Made by a program: the position numbers and the translations under genes. Below, one piece after another: positions 11,323 to 22,983 of a stretch of 64,000 nt of DNA (position 1 is its first letter; every line of letters begins with the position of its first letter). The notes under the pieces are model-generated. The model saw only the letters and a program-made list of their open reading frames with translations. It ran no database searches and had not been told where the DNA came from. Source of the stretch: Isoperla grammatica (taxonomy: Eukaryota > Arthropoda > Insecta > Plecoptera > Perlodidae); the NCBI GenBank assembly GCA_945910005.1, contig OX246743.1, positions 46,764,361 to 46,828,360 on the forward strand, read 5' to 3'.

Positions 11323-12384
11323 GTGAGCTCAAACCTCGTAGCTTACATTTTCGTGTTTTTTCTTCTTCAATTTTGTCTCGATGAAAAACATTGTCTTTCA
11401 ACTTGTTGATAGCTTTATAATTGCTGTATTAAGAATGAGTACATCGTAATTAAAGTAAAGTGATATCCAAGAAACCATCTAAGAATGTATATATATACTT
11501 CAATCAGTTGACATGAAAATCAGGCTGACACATTGGAATTTGGTTGGGAGCTAAAATGGAAACACCAAAAGCAATATTATACAATTATCAAACGTTCTTA
11601 TTACTGATTATGTATTGAGGCGATGATCAATTCTTTGAATTTCTCTGGACAATTTGACTGTGTGCGTGATATATCTATGTCGCACGTCGACTAAACGTTA
11701 TTACACTACACACGTTTATCGAGACGAGATAATTGTTTTAAGCGGTAAAACAGATGCATGTATACATGCACACAAGGTGAAATTGTATATACGTACATTT
11801 CAGGTCAGTGTCTTCGAATCAATCAGGCAGGAATGTGTGTATTTGCATAGTCGAGCGTTGTCGTGTCTGACTATTCGACCTATCTGACTGTGTTTTAAGA
11901 TTCCTCGCGGCGTTAGCGGGTGGTATTGCCTCGTATGTCGCACGCGAGCGCTGGTCGAGTATACATGGACAAACGGTATTCGTTGTAGTAATTGCAGAGA
12001 AATAAGTGAAGTCTGTCTAACTATCTTTCTATGGGTGTATAATTAGAGTGATGCAGCTATAGTTCGTATTCCCACACGTTCAAGTATACAACAGACAACA
12101 CTGTATGTCAATCGTGTGACTCTCGTGCATTGTTGCATGTTGTGGTAGTCGCAATTGTCTGCATGCTGTGCGTTTCCGCAATATTTTTTAAATTTTTCTT
12201 TACGATATTGATGATGAAGGTGAATAGTAACGTTATATATAGAAGAACGTGTGATCGGTGCCGGACTGATGCAGTGAGGCATAGATAGATAGATAGATAG
12301 ATTAACTAGATTAATTGGCGTATCATTTGCGTGTCGACATAACATAGACCTTTTTTTTTTTTTTTTTTTTGAAAAGTTCTCGAA

Positions 12385-12685
12385 CAATTGTTGTCGGTAT
12401 ATATAAATATACGAAGAATTGCCCAACAAACTTTCACAAGACCTTTTTTTGTTCGGAAGAATATCATCAACATGCCATTTTCCATCGGCCAATCATGTCT
12501 CGGAATAAGTAAATAGTTACAATACAATGTAAATTTATTTAGAACAAACAATAGTAGGACGGTATATGTATGTATATATATAGGAAGAATTGCCCATTCA
12601 CAAACAAGCTTTCACACGGCTTTTTGTGCGGGAGAATATCATCAACATGCCATTTTCAGTCGGCCAATCACGTCTGGCTATTCTT
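12385..12685. repeat. imperfect duplication, copies about 177 bp apart
   Basis: GAAGAATTGCCCA... AATATCATCAACATGCCATT ... CGGCCAATCA(T/C)GTCT occurs at about 12411-12500 and 12584-12675 with small indels. Spacer sequence between them differs. Confidence 0.85.
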
Positions 12686-13143
12686 GGTGTACAATACGCT
12701 CATTTGTGCGTTTACAACAATGACTAGTATCCGGGATGATTGCCGCCAACAATGTTCGTGATGTCATGTGAATATCGATATTGACAAACTGATCGATTGA
12801 CTGATTGATTGAGTACGACATTCAACCCAGCTCGTGTAGAAGAGTTATCTTTGTTATCAACGTGAACTGTACGACTCATGCTTTTGACCCAACGCAGCTT
12901 CTTGAAATAATTGTGGACCCAATGGTGGCCTCCATTCATTCATTTCTTCTTGTTTTGTTTGTTTATGAAACGCGATCCCATAAATCCCGTGTGGAGTGGC
13001 CGAGGTGGGGTCGTCCCTGACCCATATTAGGCTGGGACCAGCCTTGATAATGTAATCCCATGTCCTAGTCCTGCCTGCGACAGGATGTTACACTCACTAT
13101 ATAGTCCTTTGCTTTTCACTCACTCACTCACTCAGCTGGCTGT

Positions 13144-13162
13144 GGGGGGGGGGGGGGGGGGG
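13144..13162. repeat. poly-G homopolymer, 19 nt
   Basis: Uninterrupted run of 19 G inside the intron. Followed 25 bp later by a short CTAT repeat. Confidence 0.95.
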
Positions 13163-13585
13163 AAACTGCTGCGATGTCACTGAGAACTATCTATCTATCT
13201 CTTGTGTGGTGGGACTCTGATTCGGATATAAAGCTGTGACTTTTGATGTTAGTTTTATTCCTGTGATAACGAGTTCAATTGGAATTCACGATGCTCAATG
13301 TTTGCTGCAACTTTTCATCCGACTGTTTGTGAAAAACCCATCTGGAATTTTTATAGAAGTGAAACAGCTTTGAGGTTTTTTTCAGTCAAATTAACAGATT
13401 CTTGGCGTTGTTTCACACATTTTTTCAGTCTCATTAGTTACGCCCGCTGTAATTGGGCTTTTCTTTTCAGACATCCAACCCAAGGTCGTAAACATGACAC
13501 TAGTAGATGTTATATAGGAACTAGAGAAGTAGAAAATGAAGTTGGCACTATTGGATTGGACTCGGCTGTGTCGTAAGCATGTGAA

Positions 13586-15575
13586 TAGTTAGGTCGGGGC
13601 CACTATACAGTGACTGTTGTGTTCTTTCCGCGGGTTCCTCGAGGTAAATAAATAAAAAATAAAATAAATTCACATTTAGAGTCTACCCACTCAGTAACTA
13701 AACTGATTTGCAGTGGGGGACTTTAATTTAAACCAACCCTGTAGACTTCGAACACCATCGACGAGTGAGCGATAACCAATCAAAGATCGATATTTCAAGT
13801 ACGAAACACATGAATCAGTGATTGGACAGTGCGAACACCTGCGGACAAAAGCCAGAATCAACAAGGCCGATTCAGAACAACTTTGAATTTATTGAGTGCT
13901 TCGTTGCTAGGACGGCTCCAAAGTCACCGTTTACTTATTCCTAAGCCAAGAAGTGATGGAATTGAATCCACATTAGAAGTTAAAAACTTCTGCCTGAAGC
14001 GGGATTTGAACCCGGGATCTTCTGCATTGGAAGCAGGGATGCTAACCGCCCCGGACTAGTTAGGTCGGGGCAACTATACAGTGATAGTTCCTCGAGGTAG
14101 TCTATACTCTATGTAACACACGCGCGTTGCGTCCGCCCCGGACTAGTTAGGTCGGGGCAACTATACAGTGATAGTTCCTCGAGGTAGTCTATACTCTATG
14201 TAACACACGCGCGTTGCGTCCGCCCCGGACTAGTTAGGTCGGGGCGACTATACCTTGACTGTTGTGTTCTTCCCTTGGTTCCTCGAGGTAGTCTATACTC
14301 TATGTAACACACGCGCGTTGCGTCCGCCCCGGACTAGTTAGGTCGGGGCAACTATACAGTGATAGTTCCTCGAGGTAGTCTATACTCTATGTAACACACG
14401 CGCGTTGCGTCCGCCCCGGACTAGTTAGGTCGGGGCCACTATACCTTGACTGTTGTGTTCTTCCCTTGGTTCCTCGAGGTAGTCTATACTCGATCTAACA
14501 CACGCGCGTTGCGTCCGCCCCGGACTAGTTAGGTCGGGGCAACTATACAGTGATAGTTCCTCTAGGTAGTCTATACTCTATGTAACACACGCGCGTTGCG
14601 TCCGCCCCGGACTAGTTAGGTCGGGGCAACTATACAGTGATAGTTCCTCGAGGTAGTCTATACTCTATGTAACACACGCGCGTTGCGTCCGCCCCGGACT
14701 AGTTAGGTCGGGGCAACTATACAGTGATAGTTCCTCGAGGTAGTCTATACTCTATGTAACACACGCGCGTTGCGTCCGCCCCGGACTAGTTAGGTCGGGG
14801 CCACTATACCTTGACTGTTGTGTTCTTCCCTTGGTTCCTCGAGGTAGTCTATACTCTATGTAACACACGCGCGTTGCGTCCGCCCCGGACTAGTTAGGTC
14901 GGGGCAACTATACAGTGATAGTTCCTCGAGGTAGTCTATACTCTATGTAACACACGCGCGTTGCGTCCGCCCCGGACTAGTTAGGTCGGGGCAACTATAC
15001 AGTGACTGTTGTGTTCTTCCCTTGGTTCCTCGAGGTAGTCTATACTCTATATAACACACGCGCGTTGCGTCCGCCCCGGACTAGTTAGGTCGGGGCAACT
15101 ATACAGTGATAGTTCCTCGAGGTAGTCTATACTCTATGTAACACACGCGCGTTGCGTCCGCCCCGGACTAGTTAGGTCGGGGCAACTATACAGTGACTGT
15201 TGTGTTCTTCCCGCGGGTTCCTATCCAAGTCTAACACACGCGCGTTGCGTCCGGGGGCCCCGGGCTAGTTAGGTCGGGGCAACTATACAGTGATAGTTCT
15301 TCCCGCGGGTTCCTCGAGGTAGTCTATACTCTATCTAACACACGCGCGTTGCGTCCGGGGGCCCCGGACTAGTTAGGTCGGGGCAACTATACATTGATAG
15401 TTCTTCCCGCGGGTTCCTCGAGGTAGTCTATACTCTATCTAACACACGCGCGTTGCGTCCGGGGGCCCCGGACTAGTTAGGTCGGGGCAACTATACAGTG
15501 ATATTATTCCCTTGGTTCCTCGAGGTAGTCTTAACACACGCGCGTTGCGTCCGGGGGCCCCGGGCACCGCGTTTC
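13586..15575. repeat. 87/104-bp minisatellite array, about 17 units, split by a SINE
   Basis: Units carry CCCCGGACTAGTTAGGTCGG and CTCGAGGTAGTCTATACTC and CACACGCGCGTTGCGTCC. Short units (87 bp, with CAGTGATAGTTCC) and long units (104 bp, with TTGACTGTTGTGTTCTTCCC) alternate irregularly from 14051: S S L S L S S S L S L S L. Units from about 15163 to the right end have a GGGGGCCCCGG variant. A first, incomplete unit (13586-13643) is separated from the rest by the tRNA-Gly-like SINE, which must therefore have landed at the left edge of the array or been captured by it. Confidence 0.93.
13644..14048 (-). mobile_element. tRNA-Gly-like SINE, minus strand, inside the array
   Basis: On the minus strand the right end reads GGTTAGCATCCCTGCTTCCA, then ATGCAG, then GGGTTCAAATCCCGC. 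This matches a tRNA-Gly(UCC) D-stem end, anticodon arm (anticodon at 14029-14031) and T arm with B box (14002-14012). The left end is an A/T-rich (TAAA)n-like tail at 13644-13670 next to a segment (CACATTTAGAGTCTACCCAC) found again with the same tail at 37150. No clear target duplication is visible, probably because array turnover erased it. Confidence 0.75.
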
Positions 15576-16433
15576 GAAATAGTCCCGTGCGGTGTGTTTA
15601 TAAACGTCGATGTGAGATCCATTAAAACGTCTCTCGCGCGCCCGCCGAGAGATTTCCTGGGAAATTGATACTTTTCACCGCCGAATACGTCAATCACGGT
15701 GATTGACTGACGGACGGCGCTGATTGGCTGAGCCGGCGGGAGGAATTTATCCCTCCGGACGTGATTCCAAATTCAGCGGACGGACGGCGGCCGTGTTTTC
15801 GTGTTTATTTACCGAACCGCCCGGGCGCCATATGGTGCCCCGTACAACGGCCGCCCCAATATCTCTCGACAGTTCTGAGATGCTGAGATTCTAGTTAAAT
15901 CAAGCTTTGGTATCATCGAACCAGATCGATTGATCGAAATGTTACCGTCGAGCTAAGACTATTTAGGTGGGGATTATCGGCTAGACTTGTCCGCTCAACT
16001 CAACATATCCTTTCAACTGTTCCTGTAAATTCCCAATAAAGTCGTTCCCCATAGCAATCTTGGGAGTTCTGATATTCAGGCATGGGATGAGCCAATCGGA
16101 GCCAATCCGCGGGTGGGGTGGCCAATACCTCAATCATTTGTGACGCCATCTTTTGCTAACCGATAGAAGTCGGGTGTCCCGCAAGGTGGGTCGCTATTTA
16201 GATAAAATAGAACAAATACTGTAAAATACTTCTCTCGTAGGTATAGTATATATATATATATATATAGTATACCTACCTGGAACAAGAGTGAAGTGAATGA
16301 CGAGACTACCATCAGTGCAACAAAGTTTTTATGTCTACGTCCCCCCTCTCCCTTTTCCACCCCGCCCTCCTAGTTGCCCCTTTCCTCCAAACACCTCCCG
16401 ACATCATATGATGATATAGTGGACCCCAAATTA
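15576..16433. other. intron stretch with a GC-rich CCAAT-containing island
   Basis: 15576-15860 is GC-rich and unique-looking, with GATTGGCTGA and several CGG/CCG blocks, so it could be regulatory. A copy of the CRE/CCAAT inverted-repeat family lies at 16041-16150, and a TATA-type microsatellite (TATATATATATATA) near 16245-16265. No exon recognised. Confidence 0.4.
16041..16150 (-). mobile_element. partial copy of the CRE/CCAAT inverted-repeat family
   Basis: Contains CATAGCAATCTTGGGA at the left, then GAGCCAATCGGAGCCAATCC and GTGGCCAATACC. These correspond, in reverse orientation, to the interior of copies at 26480 and 40298. Diverged and without a clear right terminus. Confidence 0.5.
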
Positions 16434-16561
16434 CTTTACACCTGCTTTCGTCACATCCGGGGCAGTCGTAGCCAACCAGCGAACCGCCCGAGACACATTC
16501 GGGCCAATACTGATCGCTGATTGGCTACGTACCAGTCGCCTGTGACGAAAGCATGTGTAAG
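16434..16561. mobile_element. 128-bp inverted-repeat element (MITE-like)
   Basis: Left end CTTTACACCTGCTTTCGTCA and right end TGTGACGAAAGCATGTGTAA are inverted repeats of about 21 bp with two differences. The interior has AGCCAACCAG and GATTGGCT in opposite orientation, so most of the element can fold on itself. No reliable target duplication is seen, so superfamily is open. Confidence 0.7.
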
Positions 16562-18126
16562 GTAGTCTTGGGACAACTATAGTTGTCGAGTACGTCGTTA
16601 AACTCGGATAATCAAAAACAATAGCTATATGAGAGTGTTCAAGTTTAAACCGACAATAATAACTCAATGCTTCGATAGATGGATAGATAGATATAGCAAG
16701 AGTTGCCTCGTGACGCGTCGCAACCACAGACAACTGTCCAGGTCGCCCGCATACATACACATACACACACATACACACACAAGAGTTGCACACGCAAGCA
16801 ACGCATTCAGCGTTTTATGGCTCTTCATATCGTGTTGTGTGCACGGCGCCTTTCCCACGTTTCAATGAAAAACTAGCGAGGTTTTTTTTGTTGTCATGTT
16901 TTACTGCATGCGCATGACTCATGGCGACCGTATTTCATTCCCGCGCGAGAGATGATGTCAACGTTTTAAATGCACGTTGAATTGCAGTTGTCACTGACCT
17001 AGCCTATCCAAACAAGACCCAACACAACGCCCCCGATCACTGCTGGTTAAAACTTAAAACTGCTTTAAAATTGTCAAAAAGTAGGGCCAAAATATCACAC
17101 TTTCTCTCTTTGAGTAGCATTCCAATTTGCTCAGTCATAGCGCGTCGTGTGTATCTCTAGGCTTCATCCTTGCCTCATTCACTAATTGCCGACGTATTTT
17201 TTCAACTTCTCATAATAGATATCCATCTTACCATCCTGATCTATCTACAACTTGTAGCGTCTCACATGAAATCGACCGTACTACGTTGTTACCATTCTAC
17301 AGTCACGCAGAATGTCAGTTTTGCCGTCGACTGTAATAGAAACACGCGGGTGTCAGTAATTTGTTTTGACACCCCTTCCCTCAGCATCCCGATGTGACCA
17401 TAACTAGGAAGGAAGCTAGCTATAGCTACTATGAGGCTGGCACGTCAGAGGAAGGCCTACGCTCACTTCCGGTCTCCCCCCCCCCCCCCTCCACCCCCCT
17501 CGTAGTCAAGTACACATCCTGCATCCACTCACAGAGATTCCCATTCATTCATAGAAATCATTCACAGAAAACTGTTGCGTTTTATCTTGGCCGTGTGTTG
17601 TATGTATATATGTATGTGGGCATGTTTGTTGTGATGAGTGTCTGTTTGGGGGGAGATAGAGAGGATGTTCACATTGTGTCGGTTCGATTAATCGTAATTG
17701 AATCGAACGAGATATCGAACTGGGTCTATCTGTAAGATTTACGGTTAATAATTCGGTACAGCTGTCGTTCCACGACCCTATACAGACATTTACTATAGCG
17801 CCAGACTCGGGCCGACCTTAGATGCTTATCTGCCATGTATCGTGCACCCTGTTTTAACGAATATCACCAGATTCCCGGCCCTATTTCGTAAGCTTGAGAC
17901 TAGTTACGTTGGAGAAACTAGAGTACCGAGAGTAGAGTAGAGTACCGACATCTATAACGTTACAATAGCTTCGTTCGCCTGCCTTACACTGGCCAGTGTA
18001 GCAGTTCGTCTTACACGAGCTAAATAGGACTCAAGAGTAAAAAAATCTCCTGCACTGGCTGCACTATAGTGTGCGCCATAAAAATATTTACACTGACTTA
18101 CACGGTTGCAAAAGAACGACTCAGTA
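16562..18126. other. intron stretch, simple repeats only
   Basis: Holds short GATA and CACATA tracts (16674-16785), a 14-nt poly-C (17476-17489) and the first, diverged members of the TTACACT repeat from about 17983. No exon recognised. Confidence 0.45.
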
Positions 18127-18512
18127 CATGACACTGACTTACACTTAGTGTGTAAAGTGTAAGACCGGCGAACGAAGCTAATAACATCGGTCTCCTCGTG
18201 TCTGTCGTACATGACACTGACTTACACTAGTGTGTAAAGTGTAAGACAGGGGAACGCAGCTAATAACATCGGTCTCCTCGTGTCTGTCGTACATGACGCT
18301 GACTTACACTAGTGTGTAAAGTGTAAGACAGGCGAACGCAGCTAATAACATCGGTCTCCTCGTGTCTGTCGTACATGACACTGACTTACACTAGTGTGTC
18401 AAGTGTAAGACAGGCGAACGAAGCTAATAATATCGGTCTCCTCGTGTCTGTCGTACATGACACTGACTTACACTGGTAGTGTGTAAAGTGTAAGACAGGC
18501 GAACGAAGCTCC
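18127..18512. repeat. 82-bp minisatellite with internal dyad, about 5 copies
   Basis: Units start ACATGAC(A/G)CTGACTTACAC at about 18127, 18209, 18291, 18373 and 18455. Each contains CTTACACTAGTGTGT then AAAGTGTAAG, an inverted repeat that can form a stem. Related looser copies lie just upstream (17983-18125). Confidence 0.92.
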
Positions 18513-19599
18513 TCATATCTGTGGGATTGTGGCCGCTCCTTCAACACTTGCTGATACCTGCGCATGCGCAAGTATCATAATATACATAATATGATGATTC
18601 ACGGCGACCCCATGGAGCCACGGATGACCACTGGTTTCTCCTTGAGATGACACCGTCTCCCTCGTTACAAGTAATATATATTATTATGCACTTAGTAATG
18701 ATTTTTATTTCAACCGGTCTCGTCAGCAAACGGCAAAAATTCTCAAACGAGAAAAATATGTTTTTAATTTTTTAATACATATGCCATTTTTTCATATCTT
18801 GTAGCAACATATGCTTGGGAATCGTGCAGGCAAAACAATCAACATCATTCAATGCTAGTTGCAGGTGAATACGAATTAGTTACATGTTGGCCGTATGCCC
18901 GTGGATGTGACAGCTTTCAGTACCACTTATAATACCGACCAAGACGAGTTTCTTCGCGAACGCAGCGAGCGATCTTGGTCGGACGCCAATGCGACCCTTG
19001 TTAGACCCAGCCTAGGCCATCCATGGAGAATACAATAATTGTTGAACTAAGGCATGGATGTAATGTTACCGATCGATAAATGTTCTATTTGTGTCAATTA
19101 CTAACTACAAATTCCCTGGTCGTTGGTATGAGCGTAGAACTAACTACTTTAGTCGTATGGTGACCACTGCTCACTTTTATATACAAGTGATGTGCTTCAC
19201 AACAGTAATTAGATCTCTTTGTGTGAAGTAGTACATATCTGTAATAGTTTCCGTATAATATAACTAATATATTCTCGCCATTTTGTAAAATGACAGCTGT
19301 ATTGCGAAACGTCTGTATCACTCCTAGAACAATAGCACCCTTAAAAAGTCTATATACTTCTTTTTTACAACTGATTGAACCGAAGTTTAGACTTTTATAT
19401 GAAAAGGAGGATGCTTAGCAGCGCTGTAGCTATTTGTTGGCTTGAGTCTCCAATATAGTACTTTGTTTTGTTGTTATTTTGTTTTCTTCTGTGTGTTTAT
19501 TGTTGTCTCATTGTAAATAGCGTGATTTTATGTATTGTACTTGGTAAATCAGTTTTAAAACGGAATTGGATAAATAAATGTGTAACTGTCGTGATGCAG
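18513..19599 (+). other. end of the 8.3-kb intron
   Basis: Contains TGCGCATGCGCA (18559-18570), a palindromic NRF1-type motif. Otherwise AT-rich and repeat-poor, ending in the acceptor GTCGTGATGCAG (19588-19599). Confidence 0.5.
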
Positions 19600-19758
19600 G
19601 TACGGCCAGTTGAGCGGGATGGTGGAGCCGGTGTTCGGCATCATTGGGGCGGCGGCCGTGGGCGTCGCGACGCCCATCCTACCCTACGCCCTCGCCTTTG
19701 CCGCCGGCGCCATGATCTACGTCGTCGTGGACGATATCATTCCCGAGGCTAACACCAG
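19600..19758 (+). CDS. SLC39A11: zinc transporter ZIP11 exon, TM6-TM7 (partial gene)
   Basis: A 159-nt exon. Its first G completes Trp from the previous exon, 52 codons follow, and AG ends it as the start of a Ser codon. It reads [20 protein letters not shown], then [20 protein letters not shown] and [12 protein letters not shown]. This covers TM6 (the Glu of MVEP is a metal-site residue in the family) and TM7 with the DDIIPEA signature. GC content and codon use (GCC, GTC, ATC) are high compared with the flanks. The donor ACCAG|GTATT is the first member of a 28-fold tandem array of the same junction, so donor choice may be ambiguous. Confidence 0.96.
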
Positions 19759-20985
19759 GTATTACACTTGCTGCAGCTTACCTGTTGCATATCGCCAGGT
19801 ATTACACTTGCTGCGTCTTACCTGTTGCATATCACCAGGTATTACACTTGCTGCAGCTTACCTGTTGCATATCACCAGGTATTACACTTGCTGCGTCTTA
19901 CCTGTTGCATATCACCAGGTATTACACTTGCTGCGTCTTACCTGTTGCATATCACCAGGTATTACACTTGCTGCAGCTTACCTGTTGCATATCACCAGGT
20001 ATTACACTTGCTCCGTCTTACCTGTTGCATATCACCACTCACCAGGTATTACACTTGCTGCGTCTTACCTGTTGCATATCACCAGGTATTACACTTGCTG
20101 CGTCTTACCTGTTGAATATCACCAGGTATTACACTTGCTGCGTCTTACCTGTTGCATATCGCTCCACACCAGGTATTACACTTGCAGCGTCTTACCTGTT
20201 GAATATCGCTTCACACCAGGTATTACACTTGCTGCGTCTTACCTGTTGCATATCACCAGGTATTACACTTGCTGCGTCTTACCTGTTGAATATCACCAGG
20301 TATTACACTTGCTGCGTCTTACCTGTTGCATATCGCTCCACACCAGGTATTACACTTGCAGCGTCTTACCTGTTGAATATCGCTTCACACCAGGTATTAC
20401 ACTTGCTGCGTCTTACCTGTTGCATATCGCTCCACACCAGGTATTACACTTGCTGCGTCTTACCTGTTGAATATCACCAGGTATTACACTTGCAGCGTCT
20501 TACCTGTTGCATATTGCTCCACACCAGGTATTACACTTGCAGCGTCTTACCTGTTGCATATTGCTCCACACCAGGTATTACACTTGCTGCGTCTTACCTG
20601 TTGCATATCGCTCCACACCAGGTATTACACTTGCAGCGTCTTACCTGTTGCATATTGCTCCACACCAGGTATTACACTTGCTGCATCTTACCTGTTGCAT
20701 TTCGCGCCACACCAGGTATTATTACCTGTTGCATATTGCTCCACACCAGGTATTACACTTGCAGCGTCTTACTTGTTGCATATTGCTCCACACCAGGTAT
20801 TACACTTGCTGCGTCTTACCTGTTGCATATCGCTCCACACCAGGTATTACACTTGCAGCGTCTTACCTGTTGCATATTGCTCCACACCAGATATTACACT
20901 TGCTGCGTCTTATACCTGTTGCACACCAGGTATTACACTTGCTGCGTCTCACCTGTTGCATATCGCTCCACACTTGCTGTCCACT
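19756..20985 (+). repeat. minisatellite of ~28 units, each repeating the exon's splice donor
   Basis: CAGGTATTACACTTGCTGC starts at 19756 (the authentic exon-intron junction) and recurs at 19796, 19836, 19876, 19916 and on to about 20926. Units are 40 bp at first and mostly 47 bp later (extra CTCCACA before CCAG). Nearly every unit restates CCAG|GTATT. On the minus strand each unit also has CAACAG|GTAAGA, a strong donor consensus. Because 40 and 47 are not multiples of 3 and the units contain almost no stops, all three + frames stay open for hundreds of bases; in the exon's own frame translation stays open to 20470. Confidence 0.96.
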
Positions 20986-21489
20986 GCTTCGTACCGCTCA
21001 ACATACTGTAGTCGGGTAGTAGCAGAACGCAAGCGCGTGGACGATGACATGCGTGGGTACATTCTGCTACTAGCCGACCAGCGTATATTGACTGTACGAA
21101 CCGGGTGGACAGACAACCGCTAGCGTGGGGTCTCTCTCTACCCCAATACATACTCGACGATATGACTCTATACTTGCGCGTGAAGTAAACGTTAAAAAGT
21201 ATTTCATAATAAGAACTTTTTCGGTACTGGCGTTAACAAACCGTCGCAACACAAAAATTAAGGACCTCTCTCTCTAGCGTGGATCAAGAGACGTGTAATA
21301 TGTGTTGTGGGCTCGCTCGCTATCGACAGCCAATAATTTCGACAGTTTATCTCCTCGTGTTTACTCGGGTTATGTCAACAAGCTGCATCCCCTTGTCAAG
21401 AGAGCGCGGGCCCGCTCGGCGGCCCATAAAGAGAACATTCTCTGTTATCGACCTTGTCGGCTCGCCGGGGCGCGACCGGATGTCGCCCG
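20986..21489. other. intron stretch between two arrays
   Basis: Unique-looking, with a GC-rich patch at 21395-21490 leading into the next array. No exon or mobile element recognised. Confidence 0.45.
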
Positions 21490-22760
21490 AGTAGGCAAAC
21501 AATCCACAAGCCGAAATAATTACAGGGGGATATGGGGCAATATTGTCTGGATGGAAGGTGCGAGGATCAGGAGAGTATGTGCACGAGGAGGTGTGTGAAC
21601 CACACGAGTAGGCAAACAATCCACGAGCCGGTATAATTACAGGGGGATATGAGGCAATATTGTCTGGATGGAAGGTGCGAGGATCAGGAGAGTATGTGGA
21701 CGAGGAGGTGTGTGAACCATACGAGTAGGCAAACAATCCACAAGCCGATATAATTACAGGGGGATATGGGGCAATATTGTCTGGATGGAAGGTGCGAGGA
21801 TCAGGAGAGTATGTGGACGAGGAGGTGTGTGAACCATACGAGTAGGCAAACAATCCACAAGCCGATATAATTACAGGGGGATATGGGGCAATATTGTCTG
21901 GATGGAAGGTGCGAGGATCAGGAGGGTATGTGGACGAGGAGGTGTGTGAACCACACGAGTATGCAAACAATCCACAAGCCGATATAATTACAGGGGGATA
22001 TGGGGCAATATTGTCTGGATGGAAGGTGCGAGGATCAGGAGAGTATGTGCACGAGGAGGTGTGTGAACCATACGAGTAGGCAAACAATCCACAAGCCGAT
22101 ATAATTACAGGGGGATATGGGGCAATATTGTCTGGATGGAAGGTGCGAGGATCAGGAGAGAATGTGCACGAGGAGGTGTGTGAACCACACGAGTAGGCAA
22201 ACAATCCACGAGCCGATATAATTACAGGGGGATATGGGGCAATATTGTCTGGATGGAAGGTGCGAGGATCAGGGGAGTGTGTGGCGAGGAGGTGTGCGAA
22301 CCAGTAGGCAAACAATCCACAAGCCGATATAATTACAGGGGGATATGGGGTAATATTGTCTGGATGGAAGGTGCGAGGATCAGGAGAGTATGTGGACAAG
22401 GAGGTGTGTGAACCACACGAGTAGGCAAACAATCCACGAGCCGATATAATTACAGGGGGATATGGGGCAATATTGTCTGGATGGAAGGTGCGAGGATCAG
22501 GAGAGTATGTGGACGAGGAGGTGTGTGAACGACACGACTAGGCAAACAATCCACGAGCCGATATAATTACGGGGGATATGGGGGGATATTGTCTGGATGG
22601 AAGGTGCGAGGATCAGGAGAGAATGTGCACGAGGTGTGTGAACCACACGACTAGGCACACAATCCACGAGCCGATATAATTACGAGGGGTATGGGGGGAT
22701 ATTGTCTGGATGGAAGGTGCGACTGCGAGGATCAGGAGAGTATGTAGACGAGGAGGTGTG
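21490..22760. repeat. 117-bp minisatellite, about 11 copies
   Basis: Units open GAGTAGGCAAACAATCCAC and carry GGGGGATATGGGGCAATATT and GGATGGAAGGTGCGAGGATC. The period of 117 (39 codons) holds for the first seven copies and the last ones are shortened. The 361-codon minus-strand frame across the array is an artefact of the 3n period. Confidence 0.95.
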
Positions 22761-22883
22761 AAGAGGTGAGGATTAGGCTTTTCCAGCTCCATCATTACTT
22801 ATCATGTTGTTATTGCAAACATAGGAGTCGACGACAAACTATTCTACGAAATTCTCTTCGAAATTGCTTATAATAATAATAAC

Positions 22884-22884
<1 letters not shown>

Positions 22885-22973
<89 letters not shown>

Positions 22974-22983
22974 CATCATCATC
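22885..22983. repeat. (ATT)n microsatellite, about 30 units, ending in (ATC)n
   Basis: Near-perfect trinucleotide run. On the minus strand it translates to poly-Asn, which is not evidence of coding. Confidence 0.97.

Larger units (their letters stand above)
11323..13585 (+). other. first part of the 8.3-kb intron between TM5 and TM6 exons
   Basis: The intron runs 11323-19599 with GTGAGC donor and TGATGCAG acceptor. This part holds a (TAGA)n tract near 12281-12302, a 20-nt poly-T (12351-12370), a duplicated ~105-bp segment, a 19-nt poly-G, and near 13440-13495 a piece of the dispersed repeat shared with 5585 and 23586. No exon is seen. Confidence 0.6.

Noticed and set aside
14000..14048. A tRNA-Gly(UCC) gene on the minus strand
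   Set aside because: Only the anticodon and T-arm side is present; the acceptor stem and 5' D region are missing and SINE sequence follows.
19610..21011. Long + strand frames (up to 408 codons) over 19610-21011
   Set aside because: They come from the 40/47-bp minisatellite, whose units lack stops in all frames. Only 19600-19758 is genuine coding sequence, though read-through of the array after altered donor use is kept as a finding.
21347..22432. 361-codon minus-strand frame
   Set aside because: A pure repeat artefact of the 117-bp (39-codon) unit; no start context, splice sites or domain.
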